Source: Rikenellaceae bacterium (GTDB lineage: Bacteria > Bacteroidota > Bacteroidia > Bacteroidales > Rikenellaceae). Taken from it: a stretch of DNA of 64,000 nt. Made by a program: the position numbers and the translations under genes. The notes beneath the pieces are model-generated. The model was not told where the DNA came from, made no database searches, and was given only the letters and a program-made list of their open reading frames with translations. The stretch lies in NCBI GenBank assembly GCA_017442365.1, contig JAFRZW010000005.1, positions 50,842 to 114,841 on the forward strand. Reading direction: 5' to 3'. Each line of letters opens with the position of its first letter. Within the stretch, counting starts at the first letter, position 1. Positions 8,926 to 18,164 of this stretch are shown here, piece by piece.

Positions 8926-11802
8926 TCAGATGGGCAGTCCTACGCCGGCTGAGAAATGAACGCCCTTGCGGTTGCTCGGTTTGTAGAGCGAGAGATTGAT
9001 CGTGAAGGTCGAAGCCGCGGGCGAACGCATAAGGTTGAAGTCGATAATCAAATCGCCACCGAACGAATTGACACTCTGCCAATTATACTTTTGCATCTGG
9101 CTGTCGAACGTACGCATTGTGGCGTAGTTGAACCCGACGTTCAGAGCGATGCGTTTGAAGAATATTACCGATGGTATTCCGAAATCGGGATAGCACAACG
9201 GCAACTGATAGTCGATGGCCGTAGCCACATAGTGCGAGGGGCTCGACGAGAGTTTGTACTCCGCACCTCGGGGATACAACTCGCGTTGATAGAACGAGTA
9301 GCTTTTGCCCTGCTCGGTGGTCTGGAACGCGGCACGCAGACGTAGCGAGTGGTTGCGGGCAATGGCGGGCGTGAGAGCCTGTCCAAAGATCGAGAACGAG
9401 TGCGCAAAATCGCTATTGGTCGGATTGAACGAGTGGGTCAGACGCACGGCATAGCCCCAACGAGGACGCATATTGCGATAGGCCGAACGGACGTTGTCGC
9501 CAAAGGTAATTTGTGAGGTTAAACGATTGACACCCTGGCGATAGCTCTTTGAACGTTCGCTGTAAGTCAAGCCGTTGAAGTATTGCCAATCAACCAAGGG
9601 CGTGAGGTAACGCAGATGGTGCCCGCTCGATAGCTGCATAGGCAACGAAAGACGCGCTCCGACCATATAGTATCGGTTGAGTTTCTGCGTAGGATCGGCC
9701 ACCTCGTCCGAGGGTTTATAGACGGGTTGCATCGCACCGCCATACTGACCCTGCAACTCGATGTGAGGACCGAGGGCGCGGAAATTGATCGCACCGCGAA
9801 TCATCGACCCACGATCGCGTCGCCAACCGTATGTGGCGTATGCCGTAACCGACGAAAGCAGATTCTGCGAGGCGAGGGTTATGCCCCACTGCGGATCGAA
9901 CGTGAAGTTTTCGATCGCCTCGAACAGGTCGATCGAAACGGGGGCCCAACTGTGGAACTTGAAGTAATGCAGCCCCTTACGATAACGCTTCGAGGGCAGT
10001 TGCTCGTGCTGAGCGTGGAGCATTGCTGTATCGACGCGCACCGTATCGAGATTGACGACGGGCATACGACGTCGTGGCGGATTGACCAATTCGATGGGTG
10101 TCGGTGCCCACTCGACCTTGCCGATTGAGCTGTCGAGCGGTTGGGTCGCAATCAGATATCCGCGATCGTCGTATGTGGTAACCACCAGCTGGTCGTTGGC
10201 GGGGGCAGGATCGAACGAGCCATATTCCGATTCGGTGAGCTGCCACTCCTCACCCGATGCGATGTCGAGAGCGTGTGCCTCGTCGCGTCCCGAACGGATC
10301 GACCCGAAGTAGAGTCGTCCATCTTTGGCTCGCAGGTCGCTCAGCGTAACGTATGCCGCGCGTGTCAATCGACGGTCGTTGCCCGCACGATCAACCTCGC
10401 CCAAATACATACCGTCGTCGTCCAGACCGATGTAGTAAAGACGGGCGGTCGAGTTGTCCCACGCAAGACCGTGAATCTCCTCGCCCAAAGGTTTGCTTAT
10501 CAACGTATTACCCTTGCCTGCGTGTCCCGTTGCGATCGTGTAGCGACCCTCGGGTGCATACTCGACCCAAGCCAACGAATCGCCCTCGATCGGGGTGGGG
10601 TAGAGTATGTTTGCATCGGTTACAATCGAGTGAGTGCGTTCGGTGTTGAGGTCAGCCCAGCAGAGGCGCGAGTCGTAACGTTCGTCCCACAGCAGACTGC
10701 GACGATACTCGGTCCACCACAAACGACCGTCGCTGCCGAGTGCGGGACGGGTGCTGACCGAGCCGATATGGCTGATCAGGTGCTCCTCGCCCGTACGGAG
10801 GTCAATTTCGACCAAGCGTGCCGAGCGGTCGAAGTCGCTTTTGACGGCAACGATGTGCGTGGAGTCTATCGCCTGCGGGTGCGAATAGGTGGTATATGCT
10901 GTTGTCGGAGTGGCGATTACGTGGGTCGAAGGCTCGACTTTGGGCAGCGCACTCCAATATGCCTGCAACGAATCGAACGTTTCGCCAAAGAGCTCTTTCG
11001 TCGATGTTCCGACGCGCTTTCGGAGTGCGATGTAGTTCGATACGATCAGAAACGGATAACGCGACGAGTAGTCCGCCACCTCGTCCCATATCACTCGGTT
11101 GTATTTGTTGTAGGCGTAGGCAGAGATCTGATAACCAAGCGCATAGTGATTGGGAATAGCCTCTCGGTACGAGCCGCAGAACCAGCGGTCGGGGTTGCGT
11201 CCATCGACAATTTTACCCTGCTTGGCGCGGTAGATCATCGAGAACGAGGGCTGGCGTCCGCGCCCGAAGGTGCTCATATCGGTTTCGATCATCGTCGCGT
11301 CGCCCTCAATGACCCACAACGGCAGTCCGATCAGGCTGACGAATGCACCCTGTTCGCCCAGAAGATAGTAGAGCGCGCGGAAGGTGTGGCGGTTGAGGTT
11401 ATTGTACTGCACGGCGTGGCGCTGTTCGTGTGCCGCAAGCTGTTTGAGCCACGGCATCGAGTAGCTCTCGACGTCGGGCGTTGCAAGCACCTCGATTCGT
11501 TTCGGTGCCCACATCACCATTCCGTTCGACACCGAGTTTTGGGTGTGCATCACCACCGGAATCTTCATCGCTCCGCGACGGAAACCGTAGTCGATGTCCT
11601 GCCCCGCTGCGTTGAGGTAGTGCATTGCGCGGCGAGCCATCGTATCGAAATTGTTGGGATAGACTATTCGAAAACGATCGTTGCGGATCTGCTGCCAGCG
11701 CGTCGAAGCGGGATCGGCTCCCCAATCGTAATATTGTCCCTGCGCACCGATCGCACCGATCAGCGCGACAAACCAGAGAAATATCTTGAATAGCTGCCTC
11801 AT
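8926..11802 (-). CDS. secreted HExxH peptidase-like / beta-propeller / outer-membrane barrel protein
   Basis: A 958-aa envelope protein starting at ATG 11802, where a signal peptide (FKIFLWFVALIGAIGAQGQ) begins. The frame runs further upstream but overlaps the SUI1 gene. Three regions can be read. Residues about 25-300 form a zinc-peptidase-like domain with HEQRH (about 125-129) and WVIEGDA some 40 residues later, the HExxH...E pattern of gluzincin/peptidase MA-like proteins. Residues about 310-620 have repeated strand/turn units ending in W, typical of a WD40/TolB-like propeller. The remainder is rich in aromatic beta strands and ends AGVGLPI, resembling a barrel. Substrate and true activity are unknown. 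Confidence 0.7.
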   Translation of the reverse strand: MRQLFKIFLWFVALIGAIGAQGQYYDWGADPASTRWQQIRNDRFRIVYPNNFDTMARRAMHYLNAAGQDIDYGFRRGAMKIPVVMHTQNSVSNGMVMWAPKRIEVLATPDVESYSMPWLKQLAAHEQRHAVQYNNLNRHTFRALYYLLGEQGAFVSLIGLPLWVIEGDATMIETDMSTFGRGRQPSFSMIYRAKQGKIVDGRNPDRWFCGSYREAIPNHYALGYQISAYAYNKYNRVIWDEVADYSSRYPFLIVSNYIALRKRVGTSTKELFGETFDSLQAYWSALPKVEPSTHVIATPTTAYTTYSHPQAIDSTHIVAVKSDFDRSARLVEIDLRTGEEHLISHIGSVSTRPALGSDGRLWWTEYRRSLLWDERYDSRLCWADLNTERTHSIVTDANILYPTPIEGDSLAWVEYAPEGRYTIATGHAGKGNTLISKPLGEEIHGLAWDNSTARLYYIGLDDDGMYLGEVDRAGNDRRLTRAAYVTLSDLRAKDGRLYFGSIRSGRDEAHALDIASGEEWQLTESEYGSFDPAPANDQLVVTTYDDRGYLIATQPLDSSIGKVEWAPTPIELVNPPRRRMPVVNLDTVRVDTAMLHAQHEQLPSKRYRKGLHYFKFHSWAPVSIDLFEAIENFTFDPQWGITLASQNLLSSVTAYATYGWRRDRGSMIRGAINFRALGPHIELQGQYGGAMQPVYKPSDEVADPTQKLNRYYMVGARLSLPMQLSSGHHLRYLTPLVDWQYFNGLTYSERSKSYRQGVNRLTSQITFGDNVRSAYRNMRPRWGYAVRLTHSFNPTNSDFAHSFSIFGQALTPAIARNHSLRLRAAFQTTEQGKSYSFYQRELYPRGAEYKLSSSPSHYVATAIDYQLPLCYPDFGIPSVIFFKRIALNVGFNYATMRTFDSQMQKYNWQSVNSFGGDLIIDFNLMRSPAASTFTINLSLYKPSNRKGVHFSAGVGLPI

Positions 11803-11831
11803 ATCGTGATAACGTTTGCGTAGGGCAAAAA

Positions 11832-12179
11832 TTATGCGCCGGCCTTTTTGGCTTTGTAGCCTTCGCGCGTCAGAATATCGACAATGCGGTCGCGGAAGTC
11901 GCCCTGAATGATAATCTCTCCATCTTTTGCCGAGCCACCCACGCCGCAACGGCTTTTGAGTAGCGAGGCCAGCTCCTTCAAATCGTCGTGCGAACCTACG
12001 AAACCACGTACCAGCGTAACTACTTTACCCGCACGCTGTTTGCGGTCGAGCCACACGCGCAACTGCTGCTGCGCAGGGGGCAGGGTCGAGGCCTCTTCGG
12101 GCTCATCGGTGGTGTACTGAAAGTCAGGGTTTGTGGAATAAACTACGTTTAATCGCGCTTTCCAATCGTTATTGCTCAT
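11832..12179 (-). CDS. SUI1/eIF1-like translation factor (YciH family)
   Basis: A 115-aa protein of the SUI1 domain family (E. coli YciH), thought to influence start-codon selection. The domain occupies about residues 50-110: VTLVRGFVGSHDDLKELASL, LKSRCGVGGSAKDGEIIIQGD and RDRIVDILTREGYKAKKAG are typical. The N-terminal 45 residues are a variable linker. It precedes the large envelope gene by 29 nt on the same strand. Its 5' neighbour is the divergent DUF4435 gene. Confidence 0.88.
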   Translation of the reverse strand: MSNNDWKARLNVVYSTNPDFQYTTDEPEEASTLPPAQQQLRVWLDRKQRAGKVVTLVRGFVGSHDDLKELASLLKSRCGVGGSAKDGEIIIQGDFRDRIVDILTREGYKAKKAGA

Positions 12180-12195
12180 TTGGGCCTAAATAATT

Positions 12196-12227
12196 TTTGG
12201 CAAATATACGAATTTTTCATATATTTG
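12196..12227 (+). promoter_or_regulatory. promoter of the DUF4435 gene
   Basis: TTTG (12196-12199), a 20-nt spacer and TATATTTG (12220-12227) are an exact fit to the Bacteroidota promoter. Transcription would start near 12233, only a few bases before the ATG at 12237. Confidence 0.7.
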
Positions 12228-12236
12228 TGTGCAAGT

Positions 12237-13265
12237 ATGACAAAGGTGGTATTCAATAGAGGGCGCGCCAACCGCTCTAAGCGCGAAGTGCAGACGGTCA
12301 ATTACAACCGCCTGCCGATCGATCCGTCGAAGCGTTTGGTGAGGGTCTATGTCGAAGGTTATGAGGACGTTGCCTTCTGGCGTGGTATCTTCGACCACTT
12401 CGATAATCCCTACTACGTATTCGAAATTTCGGTGCCCAATCGCCCCGATATGGCTAAGGGTAAAAAGGTGCTCGAAGCACTCATTCCGCAGAGCAACGAG
12501 CAGATGTTGTTGTGCGTCGATGGCGACTTCGACTACCTCTTCCAGAAACATCGTGCCGAGTCGCGCAAGATTGTCGAGGCTCCGTTTATGTTCCACACAT
12601 ACGCCTATGCCACCGAGAATTACGTCTGCTACGCTCCGTCGCTGCACAATGTCTGCGTGCGTGCCACTAAGAACGATACCCGAATCTTCGATTTCGAGAA
12701 GTTTATGGCTGAGTATTCGCGCACGATCTACCCGCTGTTTTTGTGGTATGCACTCTCGGCACGCGATAGCGATATCAATGTTTTCCAGTTGGTAGACTTC
12801 CGTAATAGTGTGAAAATCAACTATCTCGAACCCGACGACAATGCCCGTACAACGCTCGATTGGTTGTCGCGTCAGGTGTCGCGTCGTCGCACGTCGCTCG
12901 AAAACGCGCGTCCCGATATTGCTGAGCGTATCGACGATTTCGCCCGCGAGTTGCAGGATATGGGCGTCTATCCCGAGGATACCTATTTATATATGCACGG
13001 CCATACGCTGATGGACAACGTGGTGATGATTACTCTGAATGCTGTTTGCGAGCGTCTGCGTTGTATGTCGGTGTCGCGTATCAACTCCTCGTCGCAACGT
13101 GGTCAGGCGCTGAGCAACGAACTGAGCAATTATAGCAACCAGCTGCGAAACGTGCGCGATGTACTACTTGATAATGAGAACTATACGGATTGTTTCCTTT
13201 ATCACAAATTGAGTAACGACATCGACGCCTACCTATGCCGAGCAGTCGAAAAACTCAAAAAGTAG
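12237..13265 (+). CDS. DUF4435 domain-containing protein
   Basis: A 342-aa protein resembling the DUF4435 family, which is related to TOPRIM folds. The core shows LVRVYVEGYEDVAFWRGIF (acidic strand 1, residues about 40-58) and LLCVDGDFDYL (the DxD element, about 98). A conserved FHTYAYATENYVC segment and a mostly helical C-terminal half follow. The family's biochemical role is not established; TOPRIM relatives bind metal and act on nucleic acids. ATG 12237 is chosen because the upstream frame crosses the promoter. It is a single-gene unit followed by a terminator and two copies of a structured repeat. No partner ATPase is encoded next to it. Confidence 0.75.
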   Translation: MTKVVFNRGRANRSKREVQTVNYNRLPIDPSKRLVRVYVEGYEDVAFWRGIFDHFDNPYYVFEISVPNRPDMAKGKKVLEALIPQSNEQMLLCVDGDFDYLFQKHRAESRKIVEAPFMFHTYAYATENYVCYAPSLHNVCVRATKNDTRIFDFEKFMAEYSRTIYPLFLWYALSARDSDINVFQLVDFRNSVKINYLEPDDNARTTLDWLSRQVSRRRTSLENARPDIAERIDDFARELQDMGVYPEDTYLYMHGHTLMDNVVMITLNAVCERLRCMSVSRINSSSQRGQALSNELSNYSNQLRNVRDVLLDNENYTDCFLYHKLSNDIDAYLCRAVEKLKK

Positions 13266-13283
13266 TATCTTCAATTCACAATA

Positions 13284-13315
13284 AAACCGCGCTCAATACG
13301 GGCGCGGTTTATTTA
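13284..13315 (+). terminator. intrinsic terminator of the DUF4435 gene
   Basis: A 9-bp stem (13284-13292 with 13302-13310) is followed by a T-rich run, 18 nt after the stop codon. Confidence 0.75.
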
Positions 13316-13342
13316 TGTATTATTACTAATTAACTTTGAATT

Positions 13343-13443
13343 GGCAAAATCTGCGATTTTGACACACTCTCTGTGGCTCGTGCGACAAAAGTCGCACGCC
13401 CCCCCAGCCACAGAGAGTGCGCATTCATTGAAAGCAAAGTAAA
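13343..13443 (+). repeat. two-hairpin covarying element, copy 1
   Basis: Hairpin 1 is AAAATC/GATTTT (13346-13351 with 13355-13360, loop TGC). A GACACA linker follows. Hairpin 2 has a 14-bp perfect outer stem (13365-13378 with 13406-13419) enclosing a 7-bp inner stem (13380-13386 with 13391-13397, loop AAAA) and a C-rich strand. The conserved tail is TGCGCATTCATTGAAAGC plus AAAGTAAA. It lies in the convergent gap between DUF4435 and ahcY, exactly 120 bp before copy 2. Confidence 0.85.
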
Positions 13444-13462
13444 CAATTTTGAATTGCGTTTT

Positions 13463-13560
13463 GGCGATTTCTCCGAAATCGACACACGCGGTGGCGCCCG
13501 CGACTTTCAGTCGCGCCGCCCCACGCCACCGCGTGCATTTTTATTGAAGGCAATGTAAAT
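13463..13560 (+). repeat. two-hairpin covarying element, copy 2
   Basis: Same architecture as copy 1 with different stem sequences. Hairpin 1 is CGATTTC/GAAATCG (13465-13471 with 13475-13481). The GACACA linker is kept. The outer stem is 12 bp (13485-13496 with 13524-13535) and the inner stem 6 bp (13499-13504 with 13510-13515). The tail TGCATTTTTATTGAAGGC is slightly degenerate. Confidence 0.85.
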
Positions 13561-13593
13561 AATTGTGAATTGAGAATTGAGAATTGTGAATCA
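13561..13593. repeat. heptameric repeat tract
   Basis: Degenerate 7-bp units of the GAATTGA / GAATTGT type. A second short tract (TTTTGAA units) lies at 13625-13652 beside the ahcY stop. Confidence 0.6.
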
Positions 13594-13596
13594 AAA

Positions 13597-13624
13597 AAGC
13601 CGCGCCCCATTTCGGAACGCGACT
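13597..13624 (-). terminator. terminator of the rsfS-ahcY operon
   Basis: A GC-rich 7-bp stem (AGTCGCG with CGCGGCT on the minus strand, one G-T pair) followed by a minus-strand T-run, about 27 nt past the ahcY stop. Confidence 0.6.
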
Positions 13625-13650
13625 TAATTTTGAATTTTGAATCCTTAATT

Positions 13651-15435
13651 CTAATATCGGTAGTGGTCAGCCTTGAACGGACCCTCGACCTTCACGCCGA
13701 TATAGTCGGCCTGCTTCTGCGTGAGGGTGGTCAGGCGAACGCCGATATTCTCTAAGTGCAGGCGTGCAACCTCCTCGTCGAGCTCCTTCGGCAGGCGGGT
13801 TACGCCCACAACGGGATTCTCACGATCCTCCCACAGCTTCATCTGTGCGAGGGTCTGGTTGGTGAACGAGTTACTCATCACGAACGAGGGGTGGCCCGTA
13901 GCGCAACCCAAGTTCACAAGACGACCCTCGGCCAAAACGAAGATCGAGTGGCCATCGGGGAAGGTGTATTTATCAACCTGCGGCTTGATAGTCGATTTCA
14001 CAGCGTCCGAGGCTTCCAAGCGTGCCATCTGGATCTCGTTGTCGAAGTGGCCGATATTGCAGACGATAGCCTGATCGCGCATACCCTGCATATGCTCCAA
14101 GGTGATGATGTCGCAGTTACCCGTCGTGGTTACGTAGATGTTACCCTCGGGCAGAGCGTCCTCGACGCGCATAACCTCGAAGCCCTCCATTGCAGCCTGC
14201 AAAGCGCAGATGGGGTCGATCTCGGTTACGATCACGCGGGCACCATACGAGCGCATCGAGCGTGCGCAGCCCTTACCCACGTCGCCATAGCCGCAGACAA
14301 CCACAACCTTACCGGCGATCATCACGTCGGTTGCGCGCTTGATGCCGTCGGCCAGCGACTCGCGGCAGCCGTAGAGATTGTCGAACTTAGACTTTGTAAC
14401 CGAGTCATTTACATTGATTGCGGGTACGAGCAACTCGCCACGCTCCTGCATCTGGTAGAGGCGGTGAACACCCGTAGTGGTCTCCTCCGAAACGCCCTTC
14501 CACTCCTCGACGGTGCGGTGCCACTTCTGGGGATCCTCCTCCAGGAGTTTGCGCAGGGTGTCGATGATCACGCTCTCCTCGTAGCTGCCAGCCTCGCGGT
14601 CGAGCGTGGTTGCGTCGTTCTCGGCTGCGAAACCCTGGTGGATCAACAGCGTAGCGTCGCCACCATCGTCAACGATCAGATTGGGTCCCTTGCCACCCTC
14701 GAACGAGAGCGCCATTGCGGTACACCACCAATACTCTTCGAGCGTCTCGCCCTTCCAAGCAAATACGGGAACACCTGCCTTGGCGATTGCTGCTGCGGCG
14801 TGATCCTGCGTCGAGAAGATGTTGCACGAGCACCAACGTACCTCGGCGCCCAGCTCAACGAGCGTCTCGATCAGTACGGCGGTTTGAATTGTCATATGGA
14901 GCGAGCCCATAATACGTGCGCCTTTGAGCGGCTTCTGCTTGCCGTACTTGCGGCGCAGAGCCATCAGACCGGGCATTTCGTGCTCCGAAACTTCGATCTC
15001 TTTGCGTCCCCACTCAGCCAGCGAGATATCCGCAACGCGGTAGGGAATAGTAGTGTCGATGAACATAGTGTTTAATATCTTTAATGTTTGTTGTTTATCC
15101 TTCGTTAGTTGTTGGCGCAGAGCGTCGATACTCTCGAAACGGCGCTCGTCGCGGATCTTCTGTACCAGATTGACCTCGATCGTGCGACCGTAGATCTCCT
15201 CATCGAAATCGAACAGATTGGCTTCGAGCCACAACGCGCCGCAATCGGTTACGGTCGGGCGGTGTCCCAGGTTAGCCATCGCCTGAAACTCGCGTCCGTC
15301 GTCCAGCCGCACGCGCGCAGCATAGACGCCATTGGCTGATGAGTAGTGGCACGCTATTTCGATATTTGCCGTCGGGAAACCAATCGTTCGACCCAGACGG
15401 TTGCCTTGAATCACTCTACCGGTGAGTTTTGTCAT
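13651..15435 (-). CDS. ahcY: riboflavin kinase domain fused in frame to adenosylhomocysteinase
   Basis: One uninterrupted 594-codon frame holds two complete enzymes. Residues 1 to about 118 are a riboflavin kinase: [43 protein letters not shown] and the terminal QKIRDERRF helix. No FAD synthetase domain precedes them. Residues 124-594 are a full-length S-adenosylhomocysteine hydrolase: [33 protein letters not shown]-binding [14 protein letters not shown], and the terminal FKADHYRY. AhcY splits SAH into adenosine and homocysteine. Met124 (codon at 15066) sits where AhcY normally begins, after an A/T-rich stretch, so a separate AhcY could also be made. The start at 15435 overlaps the permease stop (ATGA). 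Confidence 0.85.
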   Translation of the reverse strand: MTKLTGRVIQGNRLGRTIGFPTANIEIACHYSSANGVYAARVRLDDGREFQAMANLGHRPTVTDCGALWLEANLFDFDEEIYGRTIEVNLVQKIRDERRFESIDALRQQLTKDKQQTLKILNTMFIDTTIPYRVADISLAEWGRKEIEVSEHEMPGLMALRRKYGKQKPLKGARIMGSLHMTIQTAVLIETLVELGAEVRWCSCNIFSTQDHAAAAIAKAGVPVFAWKGETLEEYWWCTAMALSFEGGKGPNLIVDDGGDATLLIHQGFAAENDATTLDREAGSYEESVIIDTLRKLLEEDPQKWHRTVEEWKGVSEETTTGVHRLYQMQERGELLVPAINVNDSVTKSKFDNLYGCRESLADGIKRATDVMIAGKVVVVCGYGDVGKGCARSMRSYGARVIVTEIDPICALQAAMEGFEVMRVEDALPEGNIYVTTTGNCDIITLEHMQGMRDQAIVCNIGHFDNEIQMARLEASDAVKSTIKPQVDKYTFPDGHSIFVLAEGRLVNLGCATGHPSFVMSNSFTNQTLAQMKLWEDRENPVVGVTRLPKELDEEVARLHLENIGVRLTTLTQKQADYIGVKVEGPFKADHYRY

Positions 15436-16562
15436 CGTTTATCGTCGTCAGTTGTCAAATTTTCGGTCAGTGCCTGCACCACGCGGAAGTTGTTGAAGAA
15501 CTCCTTGGCAAAGACACGAATGACCGTGTAAGATGGGATAGCCAGCAGCATACCCACCACGCCGGCCACATTGCCGGCAATCAGAATCACAATAAATATC
15601 TCCAACGGGTGCGCTTTGACGCGGTTGGAGTAGAGCACGGGTTGCAACACGAAGTTGTCCAATCCCTGTGCCGTAAGGATCGTTCCGCCCGTAGCCAGCA
15701 GTGTCTGGGCGAGGGTCATACCCTCGATCGGGCTAACCAGACCCACAAACAGACCTATCGCAAAGCCAATCATCGGACCCACGTAGGGGATTACGTTCAG
15801 CACGCCCACGATCAGACCCGTGAAGAAGGCATTTTCGCCACTCGCGCCGAACAACAGCAGACCGAGCGACACGACCACCATCATAATGAACGACTCGGCC
15901 AGAATGCCCGTAAAGTAACGCACCAACAATACGGTAATCGAGTCCAGCGCGCGGGTGATATTATCCTCGTAACGCTTTGGGAATACGGTTGTTACCATCG
16001 AGTAGAACAGACCGTCCTCCTTCAAGAAAAAGAACGTGATGAACGTTACCGAGAACAGTGCAATCACAAAGTCGGTCGCCGTCGAGACGAACGAGCCAAC
16101 TACGCTATTCACCACATCGAGATTGAGCCATTCGCGCATCGACACCGCCAGCGTATCGGTCAGCGAGAACTCGCGCATCGGAATCGAGAATGTCTCGCTC
16201 AGGTGCTCCTGCAAGGCGATGATCGGGTCGTTGATCGAACTGATCACCTGTGCTATATCGAGGTTTGCAAATTGGCTCAGTTTATTGAAAATCAGAGGTA
16301 TGAATATCGAGAAGAAGGTTGCGAACAGCACCCACATCAGCACCGTTGTTATCAGTGCTGCCACGCCACGCGGAATGTAGCGACCGCGAATCTTGATGAT
16401 CGAGATGCGACGCACCAGCGGGCGACCGATGATACCCAGCACAGCCGAGATCAGAATATAGATCACAATGTCGCTGAAATACCACAACAGATAGCACGCC
16501 AGAGCCGTAGCTGCCAAGCCCAGCACGTAACGCAATGTAGTCGGTATTGATTGAGTATTCAT
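15432..16562 (-). CDS. AI-2E family transporter (PerM/YdiK-like)
   Basis: A 376-aa polytopic membrane protein of the AI-2E transporter superfamily. TM helices near the N-terminus (about 10-45, then 60-90) are followed by a soluble, mostly helical region (about 95-155) and a C-terminal TM bundle. The bundle contains [33 protein letters not shown] split over two helices ([13 protein letters not shown] is the most family-like part). Members export varied small molecules, and several are Na+/H+ antiporters, so the autoinducer name should not be taken literally. It sits between psd (24-nt gap) and the riboflavin kinase/ahcY gene (4-nt overlap). AhcY activity can be linked to AI-2 chemistry, but no luxS is seen. 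Confidence 0.85.
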   Translation of the reverse strand: MNTQSIPTTLRYVLGLAATALACYLLWYFSDIVIYILISAVLGIIGRPLVRRISIIKIRGRYIPRGVAALITTVLMWVLFATFFSIFIPLIFNKLSQFANLDIAQVISSINDPIIALQEHLSETFSIPMREFSLTDTLAVSMREWLNLDVVNSVVGSFVSTATDFVIALFSVTFITFFFLKEDGLFYSMVTTVFPKRYEDNITRALDSITVLLVRYFTGILAESFIMMVVVSLGLLLFGASGENAFFTGLIVGVLNVIPYVGPMIGFAIGLFVGLVSPIEGMTLAQTLLATGGTILTAQGLDNFVLQPVLYSNRVKAHPLEIFIVILIAGNVAGVVGMLLAIPSYTVIRVFAKEFFNNFRVVQALTENLTTDDDKR

Positions 16563-16586
16563 TGCTCTGTTGTTCAGTTGTTTGTC

Positions 16587-17252
16587 CTATTTCAGTCGTG
16601 CGATCTGCGAGATCGAACCCGTAACCTTATCGCCGATCTTCACCAGCGGCTCGCAATCGAGCGGCAGCAGCAGATCAACACGCGAGCCGAACTTGATGAA
16701 GCCACACTTTGTGTTCTGCTCAACTCGCTTGCCAACCTCGGCATACGAAACGATTCGGCGTGCCACGAAACCCGCAATCTGGCGGAAAAGCACCTTGTGT
16801 TTGCCCGTATTGACTACCGTCGTTGTACGTTCGTTCTCCTCCGACGACTTGGGGTGCCAAGCCACCAAGAACTTACCGGGGTGGTACTTGAAGTACTCGA
16901 CCTCGCCCGCTACGGGGAACCAATTGACGTGCACGTTGTAGATCGACATAAAGATCGAAATCTGCAAACACTTGCAACCCAAATACTCATTTTCGTCGGT
17001 CTGCTCGACCACAACCACCTCGCCGTCGCAGGGCGAGAAGACGATCTCGTCGTCGGTGAGCAGCGGTCGTGCCGGCTCGCGGAAAAATCTGATAATAAAG
17101 CCCCACAGACCCAGCGCCACTACCAAAATTGCAATAGTCGCCCACATCGGTAACCAACCGTAAATGCTCATCAAGCAGTTGGCTGCCAAGACGATAGCTA
17201 CGATCAAGCCCGATGTTGCGATAATTTTCAGTCCCTCTTTGTTTATCTTCAT
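16587..17252 (-). CDS. psd: phosphatidylserine decarboxylase proenzyme
   Basis: Converts phosphatidylserine to phosphatidylethanolamine. The 221-aa protein is the short form. Two N-terminal TM helices (about 10-32 and 36-55) are followed by the catalytic core with FSPCDGEVV, ISIFMSIYNVHVNWFP and GFIKFGSRVDLLLP. Self-cleavage is expected between Gly189 and Ser190 in FGSRVD, turning the serine into the pyruvoyl cofactor. It directly follows cdsA, so CDP-diacylglycerol synthesis and PE formation are co-expressed. Phosphatidylserine synthase is not in this window. Confidence 0.93.
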   Translation of the reverse strand: MKINKEGLKIIATSGLIVAIVLAANCLMSIYGWLPMWATIAILVVALGLWGFIIRFFREPARPLLTDDEIVFSPCDGEVVVVEQTDENEYLGCKCLQISIFMSIYNVHVNWFPVAGEVEYFKYHPGKFLVAWHPKSSEENERTTTVVNTGKHKVLFRQIAGFVARRIVSYAEVGKRVEQNTKCGFIKFGSRVDLLLPLDCEPLVKIGDKVTGSISQIARLK

Positions 17253-17276
17253 AGTTTAGGTATGTTATTCAAGTTG

Positions 17277-18128
17277 TTACAAAATTTCAATCATCAGTCG
17301 ATAAATCACTGCCACCGGAGCTGCCATCAGTACCGCGTCGAAACGGTCGAACCAACCACCGTGTCCGGGCATAATCGCGCCACTATCCTTGACACCCGCT
17401 GCACGCTTGAACATCGACTCGATCAGGTCGCCCGCCACAGCAGCCAACGCCGTCAAGATACCCATACCGGCCCAAACGTACATATTCTCACCAAGCAGAT
17501 GAGCCGCCAACAGAGCCACGCCCATTGCTGCCACGATCCCGCCGATGAATCCCTCCCACGACTTTTTGGGCGAGATACGCTCGCACAGACGGTGGCGACC
17601 GAGAGTGATACCGACCAAGAATGCGAATACGTCATTTGCCCAGATGATCGAGAAGAATGCCACCACGCGCCACGCATTGTAGCCCTCGCCAATGGCGGGC
17701 AACAAGGCGAGCATTCCGATCGGCAGTGCCACTTGCAACGCGGGCAGGATTGTCGCGCCGACATTCTGGATCGGGGTTTCGCGCTGGCGGAACAACTCCA
17801 CAAAGAGTACCATCAGCATTGCGATCATCACCACGAACATCATTCCGAACATCAGGCTCACCCCTTCGGTTATCGCGTGCTCGCTGTCGAACAGCAGAGC
17901 AAAAGGTGCAACCACCAGCAGTGCAATGCCCATAGCCATCACCTTTTGGGGTTGTGCGCCGCAGTGCTCCGACAGTCGCAGGTGCTCCCACGTTACCCCT
18001 GCCGTAATTGCCACGAGCAGAGCCGCAAAACTCCACGTTGACCACAACATTGCGGTCAGCATCACGACCAACATCACCACGCCCGAAGCCGCACGTATCA
18101 AGATGTCTTTAATCTTAGGATTCATCAT
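17277..18128 (-). CDS. cdsA: phosphatidate cytidylyltransferase (CDP-DAG synthase)
   Basis: Makes CDP-diacylglycerol from phosphatidic acid and CTP, the branch point to PE and cardiolipin. The 283-aa membrane protein has about eight hydrophobic helices. It shows the family signature in SPKKSWEGFIGG and the C-terminal GDLIESMFKRAAGVKDSG followed by MPGHGGWFDRFDA. ATG 18128 (or 18125) is preferred to the TTG at 18137. It is located 36 nt after ftsH and 24 nt before psd. FtsH degrades lipid-biosynthesis enzymes in other bacteria, so the pairing may be regulatory as well as transcriptional. Confidence 0.95.
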   Translation of the reverse strand: MMNPKIKDILIRAASGVVMLVVMLTAMLWSTWSFAALLVAITAGVTWEHLRLSEHCGAQPQKVMAMGIALLVVAPFALLFDSEHAITEGVSLMFGMMFVVMIAMLMVLFVELFRQRETPIQNVGATILPALQVALPIGMLALLPAIGEGYNAWRVVAFFSIIWANDVFAFLVGITLGRHRLCERISPKKSWEGFIGGIVAAMGVALLAAHLLGENMYVWAGMGILTALAAVAGDLIESMFKRAAGVKDSGAIMPGHGGWFDRFDAVLMAAPVAVIYRLMIEIL

Positions 18129-18164
18129 CTCTTTCAATCGAGTTAAAGTTTGGAATTAGGTTTG

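Noticed and set aside
10141..11793. 550-codon plus-strand frame opposite the large envelope protein
   Set aside because: Shadow frame; the minus strand has a signal peptide and domain structure.
13343..13560. CRISPR array
   Set aside because: Only two units, with varying stems, no regular spacers and no cas genes. They are structured elements, not direct repeats.
15064..15090. SAH or SAM riboswitch before ahcY
   Set aside because: The AhcY start lies inside an open reading frame from the kinase domain, leaving no room for a leader aptamer.
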